A DNA stretch of 64,000 bases from Bradyrhizobium monzae (GCF_021458635.1 NZ_JAIRDQ010000001.1:1302001-1366000); one strand, 5' to 3'; positions 1 to 8,854 are shown, numbered from the stretch's first letter. Notes: generated by a model from the sequence alone, not told the origin. Translations and numbers: made by a program.

Positions 1-762
1 GATGATCTCGGCCGTCTTCTCCGGGTTCTTCAGCCAGAAATCGATGCCCTCGCACTCGGCCTTGACGAACTTCTCGACATAGGAGGGATATTTCTCCGCG
101 AAGGCGTTCATGACGACGCCGATGTCCCAAGTCGGATAGCCGCGCTTGGCCATCTCGCCCGAGGTGATGAGGATCTTGCCGCCGTTCTTCACGGCCTTGT
201 CGAGATTCGGCTCCCAGAACCAGGCGGCATCGATGTCGCCGCGAAGCCAGGCGGCCGCGATATCTGACGGCGCGAGGTCCAAAATCTTCATCGAGGTGGG
301 ATCGACACCCTCATCCTTCAACGCCTGGAGCAACAGGTAATGCGTGGTCGAGCCGAACGGCGCCGCCACCGTCTTGCCCTTGAGGTCTTTGAGGGAGGTG
401 ATGTTCTTGTCGGTGCGGACCACCATCGCCTCGACATAGTCGAGCATGTTGATGACGAGGATGCCCTTGATCGGCAGGGCGCGCGTTGCGCCGATCGCGG
501 TCGGCGGATTGCCGAGGCCGCCAAAATCGACGTCGTTGCCGGCGATTGCGCGCAGCATGTCACCGCCGCCGCCGACCTTGACGTATTTGATGTCGACGCC
601 CGGCATCTCCCTGGCGAGCAGGCCGAGATGTTTCGTCACGAGCTGCGCGTTCACCAGGTTCAGATAGCCGACGGTCACTTTCGCCGGCTTGTCTTCTGCA
701 CGTGCCATGGCTGTGAGCGCCAGGGTGGCAAGTGCGAGCGTGGCAACAAGTCTCTTCATCAT
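1..762 (-). CDS. ABC transporter substrate-binding protein, NitT/TauT type (3' end cut by window)
   Basis: Periplasmic binding protein of a nitrate/taurine/sulfonate-type ABC importer. A hydrophobic signal peptide of about 20 residues precedes the mature start KVTVGYLN; the stretch GGGGDMLRAIAGNDVDFG and the later PFGSTTHYLLLQAL block are typical of TauA/SsuA-like proteins. 254 residues are visible; the C-terminus runs off the left edge. Two adjacent ATGs (762 and 759) can serve as start. It follows the permease gene by 28 bp and is the third gene of a leftward operon that begins with an M20 hydrolase; the ATPase gene is presumably beyond the edge. The ligand cannot be read from the sequence. 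Confidence 0.85.
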   Translation of the reverse strand, partial: MMKRLVATLALATLALTAMARAEDKPAKVTVGYLNLVNAQLVTKHLGLLAREMPGVDIKYVKVGGGGDMLRAIAGNDVDFGGLGNPPTAIGATRALPIKGILVINMLDYVEAMVVRTDKNITSLKDLKGKTVAAPFGSTTHYLLLQALKDEGVDPTSMKILDLAPSDIAAAWLRGDIDAAWFWEPNLDKAVKNGGKILITSGEMAKRGYPTWDIGVVMNAFAEKYPSYVEKFVKAECEGIDFWLKNPEKTAEII

Positions 763-790
763 ATCGATCTCCCCTCGATCAGGATTGGAT

Positions 791-1630
791 TCAGGCCCAC
801 GGCATCAACAGTTTGGCTATGCCGCGCATCATGAGGTCGAGCACGACGCCCGTGAGGCCGAGCACGATCAGGCCCATGATCACGACGTCAGACAGCAGAA
901 ACTTTGCAGCATCCCAGATCATCCAACCGATACCGGCGGAGGCCGCGACGATCTCGGCGGCGACCAGAACGGTGTAGGTGAAGCCGAGCGAGATACGCAT
1001 ACCCGCAAGGATCAGGGGTCCCGCAGCCGGCAGATAGACGTGAAACAGGAGATGACGCCGGGTCGCACCGAGCGATTGCGCGGCCCGCACATAGACGGGA
1101 TCGACGCTGGTGACGGCCTGGATCGTCGAGATCACGATGCCCGGCAGGCCGGCGAGGAACAGCAGCGAGAGCTTCGAGCTCTCGCCGATGCCGAGCCACA
1201 TCACCAGCAGCGTGTAGAGGCCGAGCGGCGGCAGCGGCCGGTAGAACTCGATCAGCGGATTGAGCAGAGCGCGCGCATTGCGCGACACGCCCATGAGAAC
1301 GCCGAGCGGAATGCCGATCAGGCAGGCCAGTGCGAAAGCGGTGAGGATACGATAGAGGCTGGCACCGAGGTGCTGAAGCAGCGTCGCGCCCTGATATCCC
1401 CTGGTCATCGTCTTGATGAACGCGGCCCACACGGCCTGCGGCTTCGGCAAAAAGAGCTCGTTGGCCCAACCCATCTCCGTGACGATGGTCCATGTCGCCA
1501 GCAGCACGGCGATGGTGAGCGACGAGAGCAGAACGGACCGCGAGACCTTCGGGAGCCTAAGTCGCAGAGTGCTCCGCCGCGTGCGATCGGCCGATATCGG
1601 AATGGCCATGGGGCTAGCCTCGACGCTCAT
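791..1630 (-). CDS. ABC transporter permease, TauC/SsuC type
   Basis: Inner-membrane permease of the same importer, 279 residues, full family length. The N-terminus is cytoplasmic and basic, followed by about six hydrophobic segments. The cytoplasmic EAA-type loop that docks the ATPase is visible (AAQSLGATRRHLLFHVYLP, about residues 180-200). The ATG overlaps the stop of the upstream M20 hydrolase gene by 4 bp (ATGA), so translation is probably coupled, which argues that the hydrolase and the transporter serve the same substrate. Confidence 0.88.
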   Translation of the reverse strand: MSVEASPMAIPISADRTRRSTLRLRLPKVSRSVLLSSLTIAVLLATWTIVTEMGWANELFLPKPQAVWAAFIKTMTRGYQGATLLQHLGASLYRILTAFALACLIGIPLGVLMGVSRNARALLNPLIEFYRPLPPLGLYTLLVMWLGIGESSKLSLLFLAGLPGIVISTIQAVTSVDPVYVRAAQSLGATRRHLLFHVYLPAAGPLILAGMRISLGFTYTVLVAAEIVAASAGIGWMIWDAAKFLLSDVVIMGLIVLGLTGVVLDLMMRGIAKLLMPWA

Positions 1631-2925
1631 GTGCGAACTCCCAGGATCTGCATGATGGTCAGCGCATAGATGCGCGTCGCCATCACCGACTTGGTGATCG
1701 AGATGTTCTCGTTGTCGACGGCCCAGCCATCCTCGCCGGGACCGAAAGTCACCGCGTTGATACCGGCCTCACGGAAACGAATGGTGTCGTTGAACGCGTT
1801 CTTGCGGTTGACGCCGGGCTCGCGGCCCATCAGCCGCCGATAAACCGCACGCAGCGAACGGCAAGGCTCCTCCTCGACCGGCACCGGTTCGGTCGCGTTG
1901 ACGAACAGCGAGCCGGCCACCTGGCGCACCGCGACCTTGACGTCGTTGACGCCCGCGAACGTTTGCTGCCCAACGCGCTCGATGTCGGACATCACGCTAT
2001 CGAGCGTCATGCCCGGCACGATGCCGACCACCGCGAGCGTGATGATGCAGGCATCCGGCGAAAACTGCATCTCGCCGGGCAGGCCGCCGCGGATGCGCAC
2101 CACCGAGCAGCACGGCGGCGTGTGCCCCATGAACTTGCTGGGCACATGCGTGAACGCCATCTCCTTCAGCTTCGGCAGCAGCTTTGCCGCCTCCATGATG
2201 GCATTGACGCTGATGTCAGGCCGCCAGATATGCGACTTGATGCCCTGGACCGCGACCTCGACCAGGCAATGACCGGAATTGGCGACAGAGAGGTTCATGC
2301 CCCAATCCCTGGACACGTCGCCCCACGCGGTCGGCTCCGCCGTGATCTCGTAGTCGGCGGTCAGGCCGACCTTGTTCAGCATGTAGATGGAGCCCTCGGT
2401 ACCGTTGCGCTCCTCGTCGACGGTATAGCAGCACATCAGGGTGCCATCGAACGTCACGCCTTCTTCGATCAGTGCCTGCACCGCGAGCAGTGATGCGGCG
2501 AGATTGCCGCGCGTGTCGGAGGTGCCGCGGGCATAGAGCAGATCGCCGTGCCGCGTCGCCTTGAACGGATCGAAATCCGTCATGTGCCATTTTTCGGGCT
2601 CGACCACCGGATAGGTGTCGAGGTGATCGTTGAGGATCAGCGACGGTGCGCCGTCGCGTCCCTTCAACACGCCGAGCACGTTCGGCCGGTGCGGCTGCGC
2701 ACTGTGTTTTGTCACTTCCATGCCGAGAGCTTCGAGCTTACCGGCGACCAACATCGAGATCGCCTCTTCCTCTGCCGGCGGCAGGTCGGGATCGAGCGGA
2801 TTGCCGGAGCGCGGCTGGCCGGTGCGGATCAGCTCCGATGCCAGCTCGAGCCAGCGCTCCTCCGTAATGCGCGACAGCACGCGCTGCTCGAGATCAGAGG
2901 AAGGCAGGGTGACAGACATCTGCAT
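1627..2925 (-). CDS. M20-family metallohydrolase (ArgE/DapE/CPG2 type) with an altered last metal site
   Basis: Predicted zinc amidohydrolase or deacylase, 432 residues. Family motifs are clear: HLDTYPVVEPEKW with first metal ligands, a GTSDTRGN bridging-Asp segment, and the catalytic EE in TVDEERNGTEG. The usual C-terminal ligand motif after GPG (AH-x-x-[ND]-E) reads GWAVDNENISI here, so the histidine position is Val403; this may be a subfamily trait or an altered metal site. It is first in an operon with a TauC-like permease (4-bp overlap) and a binding protein, suggesting it processes the imported amide or N-acyl compound. The start at 2925 has GGAA upstream; a second ATG lies 2 codons in. 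Confidence 0.85.
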   Translation of the reverse strand: MQMSVTLPSSDLEQRVLSRITEERWLELASELIRTGQPRSGNPLDPDLPPAEEEAISMLVAGKLEALGMEVTKHSAQPHRPNVLGVLKGRDGAPSLILNDHLDTYPVVEPEKWHMTDFDPFKATRHGDLLYARGTSDTRGNLAASLLAVQALIEEGVTFDGTLMCCYTVDEERNGTEGSIYMLNKVGLTADYEITAEPTAWGDVSRDWGMNLSVANSGHCLVEVAVQGIKSHIWRPDISVNAIMEAAKLLPKLKEMAFTHVPSKFMGHTPPCCSVVRIRGGLPGEMQFSPDACIITLAVVGIVPGMTLDSVMSDIERVGQQTFAGVNDVKVAVRQVAGSLFVNATEPVPVEEEPCRSLRAVYRRLMGREPGVNRKNAFNDTIRFREAGINAVTFGPGEDGWAVDNENISITKSVMATRIYALTIMQILGVRT

Positions 2926-3130
2926 GACGGGTTCCGTTGGCTCACAGCGCCGGCCGCGCCGCTTCGTTGCAGCCCCCTCATTGCAGCGACTGTGCCAACC
3001 GGCGGAAGGGCCCGTCAGAGCACGATTAATGATTTCAATTCAATGATTTGGACGGAAATCTCGACCGCGCAAATTTTTGCGCCCGAGATGCGGTTTGCCG
3101 AAGACGCACCGTGGGCTGAGCAGACTGGTC
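2926..3130. other. intergenic region upstream of the M20 operon
   Basis: The 205 bp between the M20 operon and the convergent-side phosphatase gene hold no open frame with a plausible start. The AT-rich part around 3025-3080 (AAATTTTTGCG and neighbours) is the likely promoter area of the leftward operon. No clear operator was found. Confidence 0.4.
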
Positions 3131-3730
3131 TCAGCGTGAGGATGGCTGGACCGGATCGTTCATCCGGCGCCAGCCATGCAGGACCTGCCGTCCCTCCCGC
3201 GCGAAGGCGAAGACGTGGCCGCCGCCGGCGGGCTGGTCGTGAACGCGATCGATGGGACGGCCGGCAATGTGGCAGAACAGCAGCGTGCCGACGGCGCCGT
3301 GGCCGACGAAGAGAACGTCACCCGGCCGATTGCGCGTCAGCACCGCTTCGGCTTCACCGACGATGCGCGCCTGTGCGTCGATCGCGCGCTCCCAGCCGCG
3401 GACGCCGAGATGCGGCTCTGCAAAGAACCGATTGGCGACGTCCTCGAATTCGGCCGGCTGCAGAAAGCCGGTCGCCGAGCGGTCGTTCTCGTGCATGGCC
3501 TCGCGGATCTCGATCACGAGGCCGAGCCTGTCGGCGATGATCTCCGCGGTCTCGATCGCCTTGCGTTCGCCGCTGCAGATGATCTGCGTGGTGCGCGCAA
3601 GCCAGGGCGCGTTCGCGATTGCCTCGGTGCGCGCGCGCCCGACCGGGCTCAGGCTCCATTGCGGCACCGGCACGGCGGGATCGATTTGCACCTGCGGGTG
3701 CGTGAGATAGCGGACAATATCGACGGTCAT
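3131..3730 (-). CDS. histidine phosphatase superfamily protein (SixA/phosphoglycerate mutase-like)
   Basis: 199 residues. The fold markers are IVRYLTHPQV at the N-terminus, the ICSGERKAIETAEII helix and VLFVGHGAVGTLL near the C-terminus with the second catalytic histidine. The hallmark RHG is replaced by THP: the phosphate-accepting histidine (His11) is kept but the neighbouring Arg is not. The substrate is unknown; the family covers phosphosugars, phosphoproteins and others. It lies 16 bp after the extensin-like gene on the same strand and is probably co-transcribed. Confidence 0.85.
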   Translation of the reverse strand: MTVDIVRYLTHPQVQIDPAVPVPQWSLSPVGRARTEAIANAPWLARTTQIICSGERKAIETAEIIADRLGLVIEIREAMHENDRSATGFLQPAEFEDVANRFFAEPHLGVRGWERAIDAQARIVGEAEAVLTRNRPGDVLFVGHGAVGTLLFCHIAGRPIDRVHDQPAGGGHVFAFAREGRQVLHGWRRMNDPVQPSSR

Positions 3731-3746
3731 TTCGAGTCGTGTCCGG

Positions 3747-4946
3747 CTAATCGTCCGAGAACTCGTCTTCCTCGTTGACCTTCTCGCGCTTGCTCTTGTG
3801 CGCGCCGAGCGAGCCGGTGACGGAGGGATCGCGCGAGCTCGCGTAAGGACTGCGCCGCTGCGCGCGCGCGGCGACTTCGTCGCCGGAGACCGCAGCCGGC
3901 TGGCAGATCAGGCGGCGACTGGCGCGACGCATCAGGTCGACGTGGATGTGATCGTAATGATAGACGTTCGAGCCCGGCGCGAGCACGGTGGTGAAATGCG
4001 CGCACGCGCCGGATTGCACGTCGCGCAAAAACCCCTGTTCTTCCGGCATGCCGTGCCAGCCGTCCTTCACGGTGATGCGACGGCCGTCGGCGAGCACGAA
4101 GGCGGCGACGTCGAGCGCATTGCCGAAGGCATGCTCGGAGATATGGGCGTTGGAGTTGCCGTTCATGCCGCGGCAGGAATAGGCGGAGATCTGCTTGATC
4201 TCGACCACGCGGGCGCCGAACCAGCGCATCGCGGACGGCTGCACGCTGTCGGCGAACCAGCGGTCGAGCTCGGAGACGATCGGACAGGCGAGCGTCGCCG
4301 TCGGCTTCACTGCGACGGGACCGACAGCGGTGACGGGATTGCCCTGCGCAGGGCCCAGCCGCGGCGGCGGCTGTTGCGCGGGGGCCTGCGAATAAGGCGC
4401 CGGACCGGGCTGCCGGGCCGGATAGCTCGGCGCATTCATGTAGCGCGCCGCACCCGCGGCATCGGTGCCCTCGGGCGGCAGATCGATCTCGTCTTCCTGC
4501 GGCGCCACGCCGGGTGCGCTAAGCGACACAGGACCGGAGGACGCGCCATAGCCGGAGGGCTGGCGCACCGCGCTCTCGGGATAGTTCGACCGTTGCGGAT
4601 AGCCGGACGTCGGATAATTGGGTTGCGGCTGCTTCACCGGCCAGCGCGGCTGGTTGCCAATGCTGCCGGGCGGGCGCAGCTCCTCGTCGGCGAAACCGTA
4701 GCTGCTCGAGCCCTCGCCGATGGCGGCGACCTTGAGCGGGAACTCGGCGCCGCACATGCCGGGGCCGGAGATCGGCTCGATCCGGACGATGTCCGGGCTC
4801 TCCTTCACGGCGCCCGATTTCAGGCACGCCGCTTCGGCCTCGGCCCGCCACGGTTCACGTTCGGCCTGGAACAAGCCGCGTCCGCAACCCGCGAGCGAAA
4901 CGAGGACGATGGAGCCGACGAGATACAAACGAACTCCGCGCGTCAT
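3747..4946 (-). CDS. extensin-like C-terminal domain lipoprotein
   Basis: 399 residues. The N-terminus carries a lipobox (VSLAGC, Cys21), so this is probably an envelope lipoprotein. A Pro/Gln-rich linker (about 80-200) leads to the extensin-like C-terminal domain, with SEHAFGNALDVAAF and YHYDHIHVDL. These resemble the zinc-site motifs of LAS/M15-type peptidases (SxHxxGxAxD and HxH), so a cell-wall hydrolase role is plausible but inferred. Four cysteines in the domain could form disulfides. The last 30 residues are charged and acidic. The gene leads a two-gene unit with the histidine phosphatase. Confidence 0.88.
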   Translation of the reverse strand: MTRGVRLYLVGSIVLVSLAGCGRGLFQAEREPWRAEAEAACLKSGAVKESPDIVRIEPISGPGMCGAEFPLKVAAIGEGSSSYGFADEELRPPGSIGNQPRWPVKQPQPNYPTSGYPQRSNYPESAVRQPSGYGASSGPVSLSAPGVAPQEDEIDLPPEGTDAAGAARYMNAPSYPARQPGPAPYSQAPAQQPPPRLGPAQGNPVTAVGPVAVKPTATLACPIVSELDRWFADSVQPSAMRWFGARVVEIKQISAYSCRGMNGNSNAHISEHAFGNALDVAAFVLADGRRITVKDGWHGMPEEQGFLRDVQSGACAHFTTVLAPGSNVYHYDHIHVDLMRRASRRLICQPAAVSGDEVAARAQRRSPYASSRDPSVTGSLGAHKSKREKVNEEDEFSDD

Positions 4947-5138
4947 GCGCGCACGTTCGGTGAATTTACTTAAAGACTCTTCAACGTGTCGATTTCAGCT
5001 TTCCTTTACCATGACGCGACCGCAGACGAACGACAACGAGGCTTACTTTTAAAGCGGTGAGTTTCTGTTAACCATGAGAATCGCGCAAAGCAGCGCGCAG
5101 AGGGAGCGATCCCAAGCGCGATCTCAGGGAGCAACGTC

Positions 5139-5222
5139 ATGACGTTCGTCGGGAGACTGAGCGTTGTCACCGCGTGCCTTGCAATGGCCTTTGTCGGCGC
5201 CATCGTGCTCGGCATGATCTAG
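5139..5222 (+). CDS. 27-residue single-span membrane peptide
   Basis: A short frame starting ATG ACG TTC, coding 27 residues that are almost entirely one hydrophobic helix (LSVVTACLAMAFVGAIVLGMI). A GGGAG ribosome site lies about 8 bases upstream. Similar tiny membrane peptides occur in Bradyrhizobium from memory, but no function is known. It stands alone between the extensin-like gene and a DUF2147-like gene. Short length makes chance possible, yet the good ribosome site and the helix favour a real gene. Confidence 0.5.
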   Translation: MTFVGRLSVVTACLAMAFVGAIVLGMI

Positions 5223-5361
5223 CAGCGTCCACCGACCTCATCGCAGGGTTCGCCCGGCCCACTCGCGCTTCACGCGATCGACCCACGAGCGAGCTACGCT
5301 CGTCGCGGACCCCTCCAGGGAGGGTAAGAGCAGCGCGCGTTGCTTACGACCGCGCGCATCA

Positions 5362-6198
5362 CTACCGCGAGGTCGTCGTCAGCTTCTCCTGCCCCTCCTC
5401 CACCCGAATCCAGTCATTGCCCGAGCACCAGAAGTGGCCGAACGCGCAGGCTTCGACGCGGAGCGTGCCGGAGTTCTTCAACGTCATCGAACCATAATAG
5501 GTGCTGCCACTGGAGCGGCTGTAGACGTTGCCGGTCCAGACGTCGTGCGCTTTCTGCTTCATGTTGACCAGCACGTTCTCGCCCCGGGTCGACGCCTCGG
5601 TCAGCGCGTAACCGCATAGCGCGGCGCCGCAGCGTTCAATGCGGACCGTGTTCTTGGCGCCGTCGCTCTCCCATTCACCGAACGGCAGGTAGGCCGGCTC
5701 ATCGTCGCTGCGCGGTGCGATCCCCACGGTCTGTTTGGTCTCGGGCTGCGGCGGGACAAGCGGTGTATCTGCGCGCGACAGATCAACGCGTGGCGGGTTG
5801 GGGCTCAGAGCTTCGAATTTTGGTGGCTCGAGTTTTGGTGCCGGTGGCGACACGACGGGCCGCGAACTCGTCCCGGCAAGAACCGGGGCCGGCGGTGTCG
5901 GAGGCGGCGCGACTACAGTCGCTTGGGGCGGGCGAACTGGAGTGGCCAGATTGGCGGGCTGCGGCGCCTGGACCACCGGCGCGGGCGGTGGAGCCGGCGG
6001 CATATCGGAATCCTCGGACGGCCGGAGGTTTCGATCGGTGGAGATCGAAACGCAGGACGTCGATCGGCAATTGCGCGGCGCCTCGACACGGAACCGGTGG
6101 CCATCGATCGTAAAATTGTAGGAACCGGCCTGCGCCGCGGGCGCGATCGCAGTCAGCACGATCAAGATATTCAGCAAAGTCGCAGCAAGCCGCTTCAT
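5362..6198 (-). CDS. secreted DUF2147-like protein (paralogue of the gene at 6394)
   Basis: 278 residues from the ATG at 6198 (MKRLAATLLNIL); a longer frame exists upstream but the signal peptide begins here, after a GGGAGG-type ribosome site. Order: signal peptide (1-24), a small domain YNFTIDGHRFRVEAPRNCRS with paired Cys (25-55), a Pro-rich linker (60-180), and a C-terminal domain FGEWESDGAKNTVRIERCGAAL...GNDWIRVE resembling DUF2147. The divergent neighbour has the same three-part build. The function of the family is unknown; the domain has several Cys and is probably periplasmic. Confidence 0.75.
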   Translation of the reverse strand: MKRLAATLLNILIVLTAIAPAAQAGSYNFTIDGHRFRVEAPRNCRSTSCVSISTDRNLRPSEDSDMPPAPPPAPVVQAPQPANLATPVRPPQATVVAPPPTPPAPVLAGTSSRPVVSPPAPKLEPPKFEALSPNPPRVDLSRADTPLVPPQPETKQTVGIAPRSDDEPAYLPFGEWESDGAKNTVRIERCGAALCGYALTEASTRGENVLVNMKQKAHDVWTGNVYSRSSGSTYYGSMTLKNSGTLRVEACAFGHFWCSGNDWIRVEEGQEKLTTTSR

Positions 6199-6393
6199 CG
6201 ACACCTCCCACACTGTCACGCCGATGTTAGGCAGATGACCGGCCACTGAATGTGCGTCGGCTCACCCAGGCCGCGGCATCGCTGTTGTGAGGTCCATCAC
6301 AGAAGGCCCGACAGCCCCGGCATAGGGTCGAACCACATCCGATCCACCACCGACTTCTGGCCATATCGGACCCACGCATTTTCGGAGATTGTC
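6199..6393. promoter_or_regulatory. divergent promoter region between two DUF2147-like paralogues
   Basis: 195 bp separate the two divergently read paralogues, so promoters for both must lie here. No sigma-70 or alternative-sigma promoter was convincing by eye, and no strong palindrome was found. Confidence 0.4.
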
Positions 6394-7089
6394 ATGAACA
6401 AGCTCGCCGTCGCCGCCACTGCCTTCTTTCTCGCTTCGACTGCCGTCGCACATGCCGGCAATGCGATCTCGTTCCAGATCGACGGCCAGCGCGTCCGCAT
6501 TGAGAGGCCGCGCAACTGCGTTGCTCTCGATTGCCTCAACATCGCGACGCAGGACCTGTCGAACAAGCCGGCCAGGCCGACCACGACACAGCCCGCGCCG
6601 GCTCCGGCACAGCAGCAGCCCATGCAGCAGCCGGCACCGGTGCAAGCCGCCGCTCCGGCAGCCCCTGCCACTCCCGCCGCTCCGACCACCGTTGCGGCCG
6701 CGCCGTCCGTCGACATGACCACGCAGTCCGTGCCTGCCGCACCTCCCGCGCCTATCGCAGCTGCGCCCACTCCGGTCCCGGTGGCCGCAGCGCCCGCGCA
6801 GGCCGCGAGCACGCCGATCGGCGTGTGGGCCACCGAGGAGAACAAAGGCAACGTGCGCGTCGAACAGTGCGGCACCAATCTCTGCGGCTATGCCGAGAAG
6901 ACCAATGATCAGATCCTGATCAACATGAAGCCCGACGGTGCCAAGTGGAGCGGCCGCATCCACGATCCCAATTCCGGCCGCAACTACGACTCGACGATCG
7001 CGATGAAGAGCCCGAATGCGATGCGTGTGCAGGGCTGCGCCTTCGGCGGCATGTTCTGCGGCGGCCAGACCTGGAAGCGGGTGAGCTGA
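6394..7089 (+). CDS. secreted DUF2147-like protein (paralogue of the gene at 6198)
   Basis: 231 residues from ATG 6394, preceded by CGGAG. Signal peptide (1-21, ending VAHA), then ISFQIDGQRVRIERPRNCVALDCLNI which mirrors the N-terminal domain of the divergent paralogue, a long Ala/Pro/Gln linker (52-145), and a C-terminal domain IGVWATEENKGNVRVEQCG...MFCGGQTWKRV resembling DUF2147. Two Cys pairs are shared with the paralogue. Likely periplasmic; function unknown. A palindrome follows the stop at 7117-7150. Confidence 0.75.
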   Translation: MNKLAVAATAFFLASTAVAHAGNAISFQIDGQRVRIERPRNCVALDCLNIATQDLSNKPARPTTTQPAPAPAQQQPMQQPAPVQAAAPAAPATPAAPTTVAAAPSVDMTTQSVPAAPPAPIAAAPTPVPVAAAPAQAASTPIGVWATEENKGNVRVEQCGTNLCGYAEKTNDQILINMKPDGAKWSGRIHDPNSGRNYDSTIAMKSPNAMRVQGCAFGGMFCGGQTWKRVS

Positions 7090-7116
7090 CACCGACGCAT
7101 TGTCACGAACTATCGT

Positions 7117-7150
7117 CATCCCGGGGCGATGTGAGCCATCGACCCGGGAT
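7117..7150. repeat. palindrome downstream of the DUF2147-like gene
   Basis: ATCCCGGGG pairs with the later CCCGGGAT around a GATGTGAGCCATC core that is itself nearly palindromic. It may act as a transcript end or a REP unit; there is no T-run. Confidence 0.5.
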
Positions 7151-7173
7151 TTCCTGCGACAACCACACTCTAT

Positions 7174-7287
7174 CCCCTCACCCTGAGGAGCCTGCGAAGC
7201 AGGCGTCTCGAAGGGCGAGGCCCGGGCCGAGAGCCGGGCCTGCATGGTTCGAGACGCGCGCAAGGGCGCGCTCCTCACCATGAGGGG
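7174..7287. repeat. REP-like element, family A (CCCTCA-CCTGAGGAG type)
   Basis: Outer arms CCCCTCACCCTGAGGAGC and GCTCCTCACCATGAGGGG are inverted copies. Inside lie GCGTCTCGAAGG and its partner TTCGAGACGCGCG. The same building blocks recur at 25187-25230 and 25275-25318, so this is a dispersed family. Confidence 0.75.
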
Positions 7288-7402
7288 AGAGAGCTCTGTT
7301 TGAACGTCCGCCCGTCCCGTGCGACAGACGTTCATTCGGCGTTCAGCCAGCTCCGGCTGATATCGGCGGATCTCGCCTCGTGTTCTCACCGGGACCTCAT
7401 TC

Positions 7403-8854
7403 GTGGCTTTGATGGTGGCTTGGCGCCGCGTCGTATTTGCTTTGCCGCTGCTGGCGTTGCTGCTGGCCGGCGCGGACAGGGCGTGCGCGTCCGATGCAAT
7501 CGAGCTCGCGCAAGCCCAGACCCGGGCGCAGCCGCAGGCCCGACCGACGGCCGCCCCCTCCCCTGCGCCATCGGCTTCGCCTGCGCCCGTCGCCGATGCG
7601 CAGCCGGCCGCCGTGGAGCCGATCGGCAACGTCGCGACCGTGACGGGGATCGCGACCGTGATCCGCGACAAGAACTCCTACCCGCTGAAAGTGCGTGACG
7701 ACATCTATCTCAACGACGTCGTGCAGACGTCCTCGAACTCGTCGCTCGGCATCACCTTCATCGACGCCACCACGTTCAATCTCTCCGCCAGCTCCAAGAT
7801 CACCATCGACAATTACGTCTATGAGGACGGCGGCAAGCAGAACTCGGGGATATTCGACATCGGCAAGGGCACGGTCGCGTTCGTCGCGGCGGCGGTGGCG
7901 AAGACCGGCGACATGAAGATCGCAACACCGACCGCAACGCTCGGCATTCGCGGCACCACCGGCGTCGTCGACGTGCCCGAGAACGCGACCGCGAACACCA
8001 CCAACAACGTCAACATCAAACTCTATCCCGATGCCGACGGCCGGGTCGGCCATATCGACGTCAACGACCGCGCCAGCGGCACGCGGCTTGGCGCGCTGAC
8101 GCAAGCCTCGAGCGGCTTTGCGATCCGGCCTGGTGCGGCCGGCCCCGGCGGCATGCGCTTTGCCGCGGTGCCGATCACGATCCCAGCGCAGCAGATTGCG
8201 CGCGACCGCGGCTTCGTCAGCCAGGTGCATGCGGCGCAGACCACCGGCCGCCAGATCGTCACCGAGCAGCGCGACTTCCGCCGCGCCAATCCGGCCGCGA
8301 TCAGCCGCATTCCGCGACCGGCGCAGCCGCCGCAGCAACAGCAATTGCGTCCGAACACGGCGCCGAACCAGCAGCCGCAGCGGCCGAATGGCCCGCCCGG
8401 CCAGCCGGGTCAGAACAACCGTCCGGGTCAGCAGACGCCGGCCGCGCCGAACCGCCAGGGTACTCAACCAGGTACGCAGACGCCGCAGCGCCAGGGACAA
8501 GGCGGCGCCGCGCAACCGGGCACGCCGCGCGCGGGCCAGGCTAAGCAGCAACCTGGCCAGCCGCAGGGCACGGGTCAGCCGCGCACCGGACAAGGCACCC
8601 AGCCCGGCGGCGCAGCGCCGACGCAGCCACAGCGCAGCGGACAGACTCCGCAAGCGCCCGGAAGCGTCACGCCGACGCAACCGGTCACGCCCCCGCAAAC
8701 GCCGCGCACCGGATTACAGCCCGGCACACAGCCGCAACAAGGCGCCGCACCACGCCAGCCTGGCCTGCAGCAGCGCCTGCCCGCCGCGCAACGCCCAGCC
8801 GCGCCGCGCAGGCCTGCGCCGGCTCCGGCGCCGAAGGAAAAGAAGAGGCGATAG
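7403..8854 (+). CDS. FecR-domain secreted protein with long Gln/Pro/Gly-rich tail
   Basis: 483 residues from a GTG at 7403 (an ATG at 7412 is also possible). A signal peptide (about 1-30) and an Ala/Pro linker precede a FecR domain (about 72-200): VATVTGIATVIRDKNSYPLKVRDDIYLNDVVQTSSNSS, then TPTATLGIRGTTGVVDV, typical of the family. The tail from about 290 is low-complexity Gln/Pro/Gly/Thr (QPGTQTPQRQGQGG and similar). No ECF sigma factor or TonB receptor is adjacent, so this is not a classical FecIR system; structural envelope proteins also use this domain. Function unknown. Confidence 0.75.
   Translation: MALMVAWRRVVFALPLLALLLAGADRACASDAIELAQAQTRAQPQARPTAAPSPAPSASPAPVADAQPAAVEPIGNVATVTGIATVIRDKNSYPLKVRDDIYLNDVVQTSSNSSLGITFIDATTFNLSASSKITIDNYVYEDGGKQNSGIFDIGKGTVAFVAAAVAKTGDMKIATPTATLGIRGTTGVVDVPENATANTTNNVNIKLYPDADGRVGHIDVNDRASGTRLGALTQASSGFAIRPGAAGPGGMRFAAVPITIPAQQIARDRGFVSQVHAAQTTGRQIVTEQRDFRRANPAAISRIPRPAQPPQQQQLRPNTAPNQQPQRPNGPPGQPGQNNRPGQQTPAAPNRQGTQPGTQTPQRQGQGGAAQPGTPRAGQAKQQPGQPQGTGQPRTGQGTQPGGAAPTQPQRSGQTPQAPGSVTPTQPVTPPQTPRTGLQPGTQPQQGAAPRQPGLQQRLPAAQRPAAPRRPAPAPAPKEKKRR

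Larger units (their letters stand above)
7090..7402. other. gene-free stretch with two REP-like palindromes
   Basis: 313 bp with no credible coding frame. It holds a hairpin at 7117-7150 and a larger REP-like element at 7174-7287, listed separately. The last 100 bp should contain the promoter of the FecR-domain gene. Confidence 0.6.
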
